Shown here: piece after piece, positions 44,512 through 55,239 of the stretch
Layout of the letters: each line of letters opens with the position of its first letter
Numbering within the stretch: position 1 is the stretch's first letter
Assembly: GCA_039090855.1 (NCBI GenBank)
Contig: CM077011.1
Coordinates: 21,577,001 to 21,641,000 of the forward strand
DNA from: Macrothele yani
Lineage: Eukaryota; Arthropoda; Arachnida; Araneae; Macrothelidae
Direction: 5' to 3'
DNA length: 64,000 nucleotides
Notes under the pieces: generated by a model
The model's database searches: none
Told to the model about the DNA's origin: nothing
The model's input: the letters and a program-made list of their open reading frames with translations, nothing else
Position numbers and translations under genes: made by a program

Positions 44512-47500
44512 CCCAAGAAAAACAGTGTTGTTGGACCAGCACTCAAGACAGCATTGGCAGCCAGCAGTGGCCCAGCACTATGTTGCCGCTGCCGAACCCT
44601 TAATAAAATGTCGTGGCGGCCACTACATGGGCTAGCAGTTAAGGCCAGCCGCTGGCTAACTATTGGCACTCCCATCAGTTGTCATATGCCAGAACAGGGC
44701 AATCAGTTATCCATCACAGGCAATGGCTGCCACAAGCGGCCCTACAAGCACGTGCCACAAATGAAGGCTAGCCTAATGTGGTCCGTCCGATTCCTGGCAA
44801 TGGCAACCAATAATCATGTGACGTAACTGATGGCTTGTCGAGTCTTGTCCGCCAATTTCCCAGCAGTAGCAAAAAAAAAAAAAAATCACAGTACTCCAGA
44901 GGCACGACTTTTTTTCCCCAACGAAACTTCTGCCTATCGGCACGGCGCTGGAGATATTTCCTCAACAGATTCAGAAAAATGGCCGTTTGGATCATGGTAG
45001 CAGCGAAACCCCAACGTGCTGTTTGCGAAGCGGACGCTTTAGCCACTACACTAGTTTTCCACGTACGAGACTTTGCTTGAAAGTGAGTCGCTTTCCTGCG
45101 TGTTGTGAAACCAAGGGTTCTGTTTTTAATTTTATAATATTGCGAGTCATTTTTCATAAATGTCTATTTCATGTAATTTATAAATTCAGTTTTTCAAAAT
45201 AACGAATGTTTTTATTTACCTCAAAGGAACTTTACTCATTTTCAACAATTGTAGTACTGTAACGTTTTGTGCTGTCCTTGTGGTCTTGAAAGGCGATTGT
45301 TTAATTACTATATTTACGTGTTCACGTCACATTCTGTCAGATTTTTAACGCTGCATCTCTTTTTACCGCAGTCCGAAGCTACGTTTCTTCAAGATATTTT
45401 ATTTTACTTCTCGTTTCTTTAGCAGCGAATTCCTCCAATCTTGTGTATTCCACCTATGGATGAGTACATTATATCCACATAGCGTTGCTTTTTTTTTCCA
45501 AATAATTTTTAAGTTTTGTAAGCGTATATTTCTTTTTTTTCCAACATAACGAATTTTTAATGTCTTCCCGGGGCTTTTGTTTAAAGCGGTTTAGTGTATG
45601 TTAACAAAAGATTATACAAAACGTTTTTCTTGTTTTTCATGGAAAAGGAGTGGGTGTGTTTCAATGACTGTGTGTATTCTGGATTCGTTGTGTGTTAGTG
45701 CAGAAACTTTGCTACGAAATGAGTTTCTATAAATACGTGAGAGCACGGGCGTAATTAGAGGGGTGGGTCGACGGGGGCCTTACCCCTGTTATAGTCTTTT
45801 ATTTCTTTGTTAAAATGCAATTTACATTAGAAAAAATGGTTTAATTTAGTAAAGATGCACCAAGTTACAAATTTCATTTTGTCCTGATGGGTTTCAAAAA
45901 CTTCCATTTCGGTCGGCCGCCACCAAAAAAAATTCTATATGCGCCAGTGTATGAGAGTAATTGACTATTTATTACAGTTCATTAATTATTTATATAATTT
46001 TCTCCGACGGTAATATTCGTAGACGTCGCATTTCATTAGAAAATTAATTCGCCTCTCTACCCAGCAAAAACAGTCCTGCTGGGCTAGTACTGGGCCAGCA
46101 GCCAGCACTGCGAGCAGTGGCCCAGCACTCTCTTGCCACTGCCGAACCGTCAATAAAATGTCCGGGAGGCCAACAGAAGTGACAGCACTTCAGGCCAACA
46201 CTTGGCCAACAGTTGCCACCCCATCAGTGGTCATATGCCACAAGAGGGCCATCAATTATCCATCACAGGCATTAGCTGCCGTAAGCGGCTCTTTAGCGGT
46301 CCTGCAAGCACGTGCCATTAATTATAGCTAGCCTAAGGTGGTCCGCTAGTTTCTCTGCAGTGGCAGCCGGCAATCACGTGACGTAACTGATGGCTTGACG
46401 AATCTTGTCCGCTAATTTCCCAGTAGTAGCCATAAAAATAAAAAAATAAAGGAGAGCAGCTGTTTCCCAAAACTACAGCAGCATTTTTTTCGCCTTACGA
46501 AACTTCTGCATTATAGCACTGCGCTGAGGACATTTTCTCAACAGGTCCTGAAAAACGCCCATTTGGATCTGGTTCGAAACGAACCGAGGACTATTTGCGT
46601 GAGAAGCGCTCGCTCTACCAATTGAACTGATTTGCCACGTGGGACCATTAGCTTGAAGCTGAGCCTCTTTTCTGCGGAATGAGTAACGAATGGTTCTATT
46701 TTCGATATTACAATATTGCGAGGTATTTTTCATAAATGTCAGTTTCATATAATTCATAATTTATTTTTTTCAACGCAACGATTGTTCCTTTATACCTTAA
46801 GGGAACTTCACTCACTTTCAAAGAGTGTACCAACTTAAAGGAGCTTTCCTAAGCTTTGTGCTGTCCTCGTTGTCTTGAAAGGCGATTGTTGAATTAATAT
46901 ATTTACCCGTTCATGTCATATCCTGTTACATTTTTAACGTTGTATCTTTCCTTTCCGCTGTCCGAGGCTGCATTTGCTTTAAAAAGGAAAGATATTTTGT
47001 TTTACCTCTCGTTATTTTTAGAAACGAATTCCCCCAGTCTTGTGTATTCAACCCATGGATGAGTACATTATATCCACATAGCGTTGCTTTTTTTTTCTTG
47101 AAATAATTGATAAATTTTGTACGCACATATTCTTTTTTTTTTATTTTTTTTTTCCAAAAAACGTTTTTTTAATGTTTATCCAGGACTTTTGTTTCAAGCG
47201 GTTTAGTATATGTTAAAACGAAAATTACACAGAAATTATTTTTTGTTATTCATAGGAATGGAATGGGTGTATTTCATAGTTTAATCTGATATCTGCGTTG
47301 ACGTGGCATTTAATTAGGAAATTAATTCGCCTCTCTACATATACCTTTTTTTTAACATTCACTAAAATAACACGATGGCGATAGCATCGTCTTCAACTAA
47401 CTGGTACCACGAGAGACACAGCACGTGCTGCTTCTGCGGATGCGTAGTCCCATTGCTTCCATCTAGTGTTGGGGTTGCATCGGTTGCCAGCTACGGGCCA

Positions 47501-48007
47501 CTAGTGTCACTTGCTTGCAGGCTCTCAATTCACGGTGATGCTGCAGGGCCATCAATGTCTGCCAACTGATGGCACTGCCACTAACGGACCGCTACCGGAC
47601 CGTGAGCGACAGATATCAGCCAGCGGTGACCAGCACTTTCCCAACACTTGTGTTTTTACTGGATACATATGGCTTTTTTTTTACCATCCACTAAAACAAC
47701 ACAATGGCGTCGTCTTCAACTAACTGGTACCACGAGAGACTGCGCAACTTTTGTTTCTGCGCATGCACAGTCCCTATGCTTCCACCTCGTGTTGGGGTTG
47801 CTTAAGTTGCCAACTGCGGGCCACTAATGGCGCTTGCTTGGAGGACCGTAATTCGCAAAGATGCTGCAGGGCTATCAGTGGCTGCCAACTGATAGCGCTG
47901 TCACCAACGAACCGCTGCCGTACCATCAGCGGTATATTTCAGCCAGCAGTGACAAATCACTGCCAGTTGGTGGTCAGCAGTTTACCAACACTTGTGCTTT
48001 TGCTGGG
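44512..48007. mobile_element. Outer TIR element of a nested pair
   Basis: It starts CCCAAGAAAAAC (44512) and ends GCTTTTGCTGGG (48007), imperfect inverted repeats, and lies within the 34-bp minisatellite. Without the inner insertion it consists of 44512-46060 and 47664-48007, about 1.9 kb. It carries no recognised transposase. A tRNA-like segment on the minus strand (about 44990-45065: CTAGTGTAGTGGCTAAAGCG) sits in its middle, matching in position a tRNA-like segment of the inner copy. Confidence 0.75.
46061..47663. mobile_element. Inner TIR element, same family, inserted into the outer one
   Basis: Begins CCAGCAAAAAC and ends GTTTTTACTGGA, with TAC on both sides (46058-46060, 47664-47666). 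Its left part (46061-47338) is a diverged copy of 44513-46060 and its right part (47339-47663) a copy of 47664-48007. Shared landmarks are TGGCCCAGCACT, GCAAGCACGTGCCA, GTGACGTAACTGATGGCTTG and ATTAATTCGCCTCTCTAC. A minus-strand tRNA-like segment (46555-46640: CAATTGGTAGAGCG, GGTTCGTTTCGA) is present. It has no transposase, so it is non-autonomous. Confidence 0.75.
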
Positions 48008-48400
48008 TGGTGCATGTACTGTGCAGCCTCCTAGAGTTCCATGGTGTCTGAACTGAGCTGCTTCCTAGAATTCCAAGGTGCCGGTAATGTGCATCCGCCT
48101 GAAGCTCCATGGTCCGTGTACTGGTATCATGGTGCTCCATGATACCAGTACAGGCACCAGAGTTTCTATTGCCTGTACGGTGTACCTTCCCAGAGCTCCA
48201 CGGTGGCTGAAATGTGCAGCCTCCCAGAGCTCCATAGAGCTTGTAATCTGCAGCTTTCCAGAGCTCCACGAGTGTTGTAGTCGTATCACACTGCTTGTAT
48301 TGTGCAACCCCCTAGAGCTTCATAGTGCTTGAAGTGGTACCTGTACTGTGTAGCCTCCCAGAAGTCCATGGTGAGAGCCTCTCAAAGATAAAGCCTGTAC
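48008..48400. repeat. 34-bp minisatellite, right part
   Basis: Continues TGGTGCATGTACTGTGCAGC and CTCCTAGAGTTCC in phase with the left part. More diverged, with a local inverted repeat around ACTGGTATCATGGTGCTCCA near 48119. Confidence 0.85.
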
Positions 48401-49375
48401 TGGTACCATTTGTTTTTCATCGATGATGAACATCAGCAACAGTGGGTTTTGCGAATCCCTGAAATGCAGCACACTGATTGCTTACTCAGGCGACATCTAA
48501 CCACCATCCCTCTTTCCGGGTTCGTCAGGTAACTGTCTTCCTCAATAGGCAGTCCCAGTATGGTTAGGCAGGTGGTGTGCCAACACTGCTCTTTATACAA
48601 CGCAACCACAACACAACACGCGCACATGCACGCCTGGTTCTGTAAATGCACGTTTACTTTCACATGTAGAGGTTCCTGAATACTTTTGTCAACATAGTGT
48701 AGATCTCATAATATTACTAAACTCCGCAATCTCATTGTCTGCTCAGATGGTTTATTGCACCTGCCGAGACAGGAAAATCATTATATTTTTAATAATGAAA
48801 GACTGTGTATTTGTATAAGCGTGTAAACCGTAACTCATCGGGAAATCATGGTGGAATACTTCAGAAGGTGACACCTTAATTTTCATTGCTGTCGAAGTTG
48901 CGGTGTCTGGCATTGTGCCATAATTCCTAAAAACGAGCTTTCTAGAAGGAACTGTATTTATCATGCCACGCAATTCGTACTGGAACCGTTAAGTTACAAA
49001 CGAGACAGCCAAAAATGCGTAAGTGACCATGAAAACTTCTCAGAGCGCGCTCGCGCGCTCTGCGCTGTGATTGGGAAGAGATGAAAATGCTCCTGTCACG
49101 TGCGCATAAGGAGAGGCCACAAAATGTCCCTTTTTCAGGAATCGTTTTTCCAGTAGCAACAGCAATCTCTACTGGTGTCAAATCTGCGGTTCAAAAATGA
49201 TTATGCAGGTTATGCTTGTAAACTTGTTTTCTTCTGAGTTACACAGCTGTAGTATACAGTTTCCAGATAATTCCGCTGATATAAGATTAAAAAAAAAGTC
49301 TTTACTGCAGTAAATGTCATAATACATATTGATTGCAACTTAAAAGTTATCTCCAGGAACAGTTTTGCTAGTATA
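48401..49375. other. No recognisable gene
   Basis: Nothing recognised except a GC-rich hairpin CAGAGCGCG-CTCG-CGCGCTCTG near 49040-49061. Confidence 0.45.
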
Positions 49376-49377
49376 TA

Positions 49378-50274
49378 CAAGTGGCATCTTGAAAGTAATG
49401 CCTCCTCCTTAATAACTTTTGAAGTGATTTTAATGCAACTACACTGACATGTACTATGGTATGTTACCAATACGGGAACAAATCTTTTTCAGAATGGGAA
49501 ATAGATATTATGAATGAGAGAGATAAGCAACTTGCCGTAATTGAATTAATGGAAAGAGAGGGATGTGAGGCTCCAGAAATCCACAGAAGACTCCTGGCGG
49601 GGTATGGAGCTGGCAAATGTACGAAGATGGATTAAGAAGTTTCATAGGGAAAACGTTGAGTGTATGAAAAACCGCGGAGTAGAAGGCCCGCAACTGCAGT
49701 GACAGATGCCAACAGGCAACGAATGAACGACCTCATCACATCTGATCGTCGGGTCACTATCCAGGAGTTGAAACAATAAACAATGCTTATTATGTGTAGA
49801 TATTGAAGAAGCTAAAGGAAGCTATCACAAGGAGAAGACGTGGCATCCCACTTCATGGTGTTGTTTTACACCATGATAATGCACATCCCCACACCTCGAT
49901 GGAGACTTCACATGCTGTTGCCAAAACGGGGTGGACGTTGATGCCCCAACCACGTACAGTACTGATTTGGCTCCCTCAGACTTTTCCTGTTTGCCACATT
50001 GAAAAACACCCTTCTTGGGGAACGTTTCGATGATGTGACAGACGTTTGTTAAACTGGCTGTGAACTCATATGTGAAACGACAGCCTTTAGGAACTTTTCC
50101 AAAATAGATTTTCAAAGATGGCGGGAATGTGTAGAAAGTGATGGACAATACTTTGAATAGGCTAACATTATTAACAATCCGTCCAAGTATTTTGCCACCA
50201 AGTTTCACATCATTTTTGCTGCTACAAATAAAAATGTTATGAGGGAGGAGGCATTACTTTCAGGATGCCCTTTG
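49378..50274 (+). mobile_element. Internally deleted mariner with intact TIRs
   Basis: An 897-bp element flanked by TA, with inverted ends sharing GAAAGTAATGCCTCCTCC (outer part TGGCATCTT on the left, GGGCATCCT on the right). The left part encodes the N-terminus: LAVIELMEREGCEAPEIHRR near 49530, then RRVTIQEL near 49750. It then jumps to the late catalytic region: LKKLKEAITRRRRGI, HGVVLHHDNAHPHTS near 49855-49900 (second catalytic Asp), and the C-terminal WRECVESDGQYFE near 50120-50155. Roughly the middle third, including the first catalytic segment, is gone and stops are present. It is a non-autonomous derivative that could in principle move by borrowing a transposase. Confidence 0.9.
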
Positions 50275-50276
50275 TA

Positions 50277-51976
50277 TGTTACATACCAACAGCATAAGCA
50301 GATAATAAATAAACTAGATAACTACACAAAGACTTACGGATTATATGCACTTTGCAGTAATACGTAAGTGTTACCAGGTTTCCTTCTCATTCTAAGCAGG
50401 AACTGTTATAAAGCTAACAAAGTGCTGCTGTTGTATTACATAACACCTTTCACCCTTTTCTCTCTCTCTGAACATCAGGCTCAACGACGCAAAGGACTTT
50501 AAGGTATAGGTAACGTTGCTCTCTAAAGCAATACACTACGCGCGCACGCTAATCCAAGAGAACACAAAAGACTAGCAGTGAATCCATACTTAACTGTTTC
50601 AAAGCATAATTATGACACTTCAAGGTCACGTCTAAGCACTTGGAAAGGACGCTATAAATAAGCATATGAAAGTGCCCCTACTGTCTTCTGCGTCCAATGT
50701 TTTCTTAACACGCAACCAAATGCCTTATTAAGCGCATTAAACGACTCTGCGTGGAAATTACGTAGGGAAAATTAATTAATGGAATTTAAGGCAACAATCT
50801 GCGGCCTGGCAAACTCATGAAATTTTGTGACTTAAATTATAATCCCTAAACTTAATTAAATACTAAACTATACTACATTCTAGGTTGTTTCGTCACGAAG
50901 CAAACCCTGATTATGACATAGATCGTTGATGGCTTATTTCGCGATCCAGACAGTTCGGAGATCTACGGAAAGGATTTAAAGTCACGGCTACATTTGCTCG
51001 GAGAAAGAAAAAAATTAGAGAACGCTTTTCACGGAAACTCCATTTTAGTAATGACAACAAAACGCTTCATTACGCGATTGTTTCTAACGAGAAGAAAAGT
51101 TACTGGAGCATGCAAAGTCCACCATTCGTGAATCCAAGGTTCGGGCGCGTTTGTCTTCACTCTATGAGCAAGACTGGGTAAACACCACTCAGATTTTTAA
51201 AGGAATCGTGATCACACGAGGCTGGCAAAGCTCCTTTTTTATTTTCTTTCGTTCCGCAGTTTGCTGAATCAATATTGCTTTCGCATTCCCATTCGCGTTT
51301 TATAGTCTTTAAAGTACAGGGGAGAGACAATGCAAATCAGACAAAGCCTCCACGAATGAATGCGATAATAACGGGAAATAAAGCACGCTAATATTCCGAA
51401 CCAATATCAGATAAGTTTAAACGCAAATTTATGAAAGGAATAAAAACAAGAGAAGGAAAAGCAAAGGTTCAAGCATTAAAAAAGAAAAAAAAACTATATG
51501 TATGCTCCAAAGGAAATGCAAGAAAAAAGAATGAAAAAAGGCGCCAATGTTATAAGTCCGCTTTTCGAAATGTTTGAAGCTAAAGAAATCTCTTTAACGA
51601 CTTCAAACCGTTGCATTAAGTGACTGAGTGAATGCATTTAGAACTGATGTTAAAAGACAGTTTTTCGAACTTACTGAAGCCAAATGCAAAAGAACCTTGG
51701 GTAAATATTTGATGCAGTGTAGTAAAATAGTTATTTTGCAATATCCTCAAAGCAACTTATTTAAGCTTAATATGCAGTGTATAGCTAGTTAGAAAATATA
51801 TTTTTCTGTGGTGTTTGTGCCGCGCGTAATGACACAAAATATTTCAACCTCAGATCGCATATAGTAACAACGAATTTTCACGTGCCTATCCGATTATTTC
51901 TTTGTAATAAAATTTCGCTGTATCGAATATGGTATCCTAACAGTTGTCCATCTTCCAGAAATTAGAAATACTTTTA
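50277..51976. other. No recognisable gene
   Basis: About 1.7 kb without a recognised motif. Confidence 0.5.
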
Positions 51977-52690
51977 CAAATTTTGAAGATGACAATCCGA
52001 TTTTTGGCGTAAATGTGACAAGGATGGTAAGTCAGATAATATAGGAAAACTTAAAATGTTCATCGTCCTGGAGCGGGACTCGAACCCGCGTCTCCCAGAT
52101 AGCGCCCGGGTATGCTAACCACTACACCACATAGAACGACCAAGTTTCAAGTTACCGATCAATTTGAATATACCCATCACGAGATTCGCTAAGTCGAAGC
52201 AACCGGCATTCATGTTTAGCTAATCTGGAGGTTAAGAATCCTATTCCGTGTTTGCCCGGAGAAGCAGATAAATCATGAAAGAAATACGGGATTACGCCAT
52301 ATAATAAAAATTTTGAAGATGACAATCCCATTTTTGGCGTAATCCCGTATTTCTTTCATGATTTATCTGCTTCTCCGGGCAAACACGGAATAGGATTCTT
52401 AACCTCCAGATTAGCTAAACATGAATGCCGGTTGCTTCAACTAGCGAATCCCGTGATGGTTATATTCAAATTGATTGGAAACTTGAAACATGTATGTTCT
52501 GGGTGGTATAGTGGTTAGCATACCCGAGCACTATCTAGGAGACGAGGATTCGAGTCCCGCTCCAGGTCGATGAGAAATTTTCAAGTTTTCGGATAATTAT
52601 CTGACTTACCATCCTTGTCACATTTGTGCCAAAAATCGGATTGTCATCTTCAAAATTTTTATTATATGGCATATCCCGTATTTCTTCCAT
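51977..52690. mobile_element. tRNA-SINE family B foldback (two ~330-bp inverted arms)
   Basis: Left arm 51981-52310 (minus-oriented) and right arm 52337-52680 (plus-oriented) are near-perfect complements separated by about 26 bp. Each arm carries a tRNA-like head. On the right this is GGTGGTATAGTGGTTAGCAT (A box TGGTATAGTGG) and GGATTCGAGTCCC (B box). On the left its complement lies near 52072-52140. The unit is ~330 bp, runs from TTCATGATTTATCTGCTTCT to GTCATCTTCAAAAT, and recurs at 60.8 kb. Transcription through both arms would give a long hairpin RNA. Confidence 0.85.
52070..52141 (-). ncRNA. tRNA-like SINE head (family B)
   Basis: On the minus strand a near-complete cloverleaf: anticodon stem CCCGG/CTGGG, T stem GCGGG/CCCGC and a D arm around GTGTAGTGGTTAGCAT. 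The position before the anticodon is not T, and the anticodon loop differs between copies, so it is a SINE promoter head and not a functional tRNA. Confidence 0.7.
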
Positions 52691-52871
52691 GATGAAAAAA
52701 ACTTTTGTTATAAGAAAGCTAACACTAAAACGGTATTCATCGTTACGAGATTTGACATGGATTTAAAAATCTGCAAAACTTTAACGTTGAGCTTTGCTGA
52801 TTGTTTGTCATAACAGTCATTTTAGCATTAGCGCTTAAACAAATATAATGCAGACACATCTCTTTTCATTG

Positions 52872-52910
52872 ATTTTATTGTTACATAATTTTATTATGTA
52901 ACAATAAAAT
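52872..52910. repeat. Perfect 18-bp hairpin
   Basis: ATTTTATTGTTACATAAT, loop TTT, then its exact complement. No neighbouring element explains it. Confidence 0.9.
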
Positions 52911-53722
52911 TAGTTTTTATTTCCCCGCCTTTAGTTAAAGTACAGCTGCACGAAAACATCGACATTCAATGACATTCTTTGCACAGATAACCATTCCAAA
53001 TATTTTTTTTGGTGTTAAAAAATTAATGTATATAATATTAAAAAAAATTAATGTAATAATTTAAAAAAACTTTAATGGAAGGGTTTGTGGTCTTTTTCAG
53101 TCCCAGCTACTAATCATTTATCAATTGTTTTCTGTTAAAAACGTCATTTGCCGATTTTTGCGTTACAATTTGTGCTTTCATCCTAATTTCTTTACGTAAT
53201 TTGTGACGGGTTTATAATTTTGTACATACCGGGATGGTAAATAATGTTTTTTTAACTGCCGGTATGCTCACTTCCATTTTTGTTAACTACTGGTATGCCA
53301 TACCGGCCCACTTCGAACACTGATCGTAAAACAAACTCAAAAAGGAAGGCTAAATTAGAGATGTACAGGTGGAAAAAATAGCATTTACACATACACTACT
53401 TTGCATAAATAAACGTGGAAAGCAATTGTGACCAAGTATTTTTAACCGCTGGATTACTTTTACAGTAGAACACATACGTGTTTTTTTGTTTTTATTGATC
53501 AAAATAAATATATATAGCAAATGAAAATCTTGATTTTCCTTTCCAAAAAAAGTATCTGCACACTTAATAACGCTCTGTTTTAAAGCAATTAAACATTACA
53601 TAATGCAAATTGACAACAAATGAAAGCCTCGCCCTTTTAAAAGACATAAGATTTTTAGAACGGTAATTTAGTTTTTTTCAGCTGTCATGGTTCCGCAAAA
53701 AAGTGTGTGTTAACACACTGTA
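52911..53722. other. No recognisable gene
   Basis: AT-rich, nothing recognised. Confidence 0.45.
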
Positions 53723-53880
53723 ATGCGGAAGAGAACTATAGCTCTTCATGAATGTGGTTTAAGTTATTGCAAAATTGGTAATAAGTCAAAGTTCAACTTT
53801 TCTGCTGCTCAGAACATAATGAAAAAGAAACCTGATCCATCACGGACGCATTGTCAGAATCTAGACAACCGTGGTACTGG
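53723..53880 (+). pseudogene. Possible Tc1-like transposase N-terminal fragment
   Basis: The frame reads RKRTIALHECGLSYCKIGNK and then SKFNFSAAQNIMKK. This resembles the first helix-turn-helix of Tc1 transposases ('R..I..LHE.G.SY..IA......S..TV..I'). Too short to be sure, and no catalytic part follows. Confidence 0.45.
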
Positions 53881-54704
53881 GGCTGCCATCTCTTTGCTTC
53901 ATTACGTGAAATTGCGGACAAATATTATGAAAGAAACACCTTTTGATATATTTTTAGATATTTTATTGATCTTGAAAGAGAATTAGACAATAATCTTCAG
54001 ATGTGAAACTACTCACTATTTTTTGGTGACAAGAATTCGCGATTTTTCTGTATCATTTTTTTTTTATCGAAACCTTCATATAATTTCAGGTCAAATGAAT
54101 ACCGCGGTATACTGTTAGTTGAATTTCGTTTGAACATATGAAGAAGCTATTTATAGAACCGGTATGTGTTCATCAATTGAAACGGTTTAAAAGAAATTCT
54201 ACTTTCTTTCTTTGTTTACATCTACGTATTTGTTTATGACAAACACTTCAATGTCCATACGTTTCAGTTTGTGTTGATATAAAATATTAACATACCAGGT
54301 AATGTTTGAAGGAAATCTCGTTATCTAGCAAAATGCCTTGACTCAACGTAGGGGAAAGCAAAAAATAAGATTCACTGATGAAATGAGGAGTGTGTGGAAT
54401 TTGTTTTAACTTAAAATTAGTAAAGTTAATCCTCACTTCCAGTGTAATTCACACAAAGAGAAAAATAATCAAATAAAGTTTTGCTATTCAGCGTCACTAC
54501 ATAAACTATTCTTGCAATTTAATGTAGATTAATTGCAAAAAATTAATACAAATTAATTGCAATAATATTGCAATTCAAACGCCTGTATACGATATTGTAA
54601 TAGTTGTACAAGTATATTAATAAATAAGCTATTTAAAGGTGTATCTGAAACCTTGTGTATCTCAACATATTCTGGAAGTGTCAGTCAACGTTTCTTGCTG
54701 TTTT
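53881..54704. other. No recognisable gene
   Basis: AT-rich, nothing recognised. 'TTAATTGCAA' repeats near 54538-54570. Confidence 0.45.
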
Positions 54705-54912
54705 GTTTGGGGGTTTACCCACTGTAAACAACTCGATATGCTATAAGTAGTCATCCGTCTCTAATTTAGGTTTACTGGTCTCACGGAAGGGAGAGAGCCA
54801 GGGCTATAAGATAAACACGACATCCATGCCTCACTGAGACCGGAACCCGGACTCAACTCAGACGAATTGTCAAAAGCCAGCGCTTAAACCACCTCGATAC
54901 CAGGGCGGCGTA
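54705..54912 (-). mobile_element. tRNA-derived SINE, family A
   Basis: GGGGGTTTACCCACTGTAAA, CTATAAGTAGTCATCCGTCT, GATAAACACGACATCCATGC and a head ending AGCGCTTAAACCACCTCGAT. Substantially diverged. Confidence 0.85.
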
Positions 54913-55239
54913 CAAAATTTTGGCAGAGTTTTAGAAGTTACCTCGTAGATATAACGCAGGCAAATTAATCGTCACAAGACGAAAAGCTTGTGATGAATTT
55001 GGTAATTATATCTCACTTTGCCGGAAGAACTCTATTATGATTGCTCGGAGAAAAGAAACTAAACAAGTCACACTTTTTGGAGGGAAACCGTTTTGCCAAG
55101 GTGAAAAAAAGTTCGTCCCATTTTGAGCTACACATAATTTTGAAGCTCCTTCTTATTTATATGAAACCCGAGCCAACGTAGACGGGGTGCCTCAGTGACG
55201 TTGAATATCCGACGCTGAGGACGTGCATTTGGAACGGGG
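54913..55239. other. Probable 5' end of the following mariner
   Basis: The stretch near 55110-55150 (TTCGTCCCATTTTGAGCTAC) has the look of a mariner leader, but no terminal repeat matching the right end was found. Confidence 0.35.

Noticed and set aside
44214..44675. 153-codon minus frame and overlapping plus frames
   Set aside because: They are produced by the 34-bp minisatellite and cross the boundary into the inserted TIR element.
49040..49061. GC-rich hairpin as a terminator or regulatory site
   Set aside because: A 9-bp stem alone, with no adjoining gene and no U tract, is not enough to assign a function.
52070..52141. Functional tRNA gene
   Set aside because: Good cloverleaf, but the base before the anticodon is wrong, anticodon loops differ between copies, and the same sequence recurs as a SINE head at 60.9 and 61.2 kb.
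51977..52690. Target duplication around the SINE foldback
   Set aside because: Flanks share an imperfect ACTTTT-like stretch only, which is too weak to claim.
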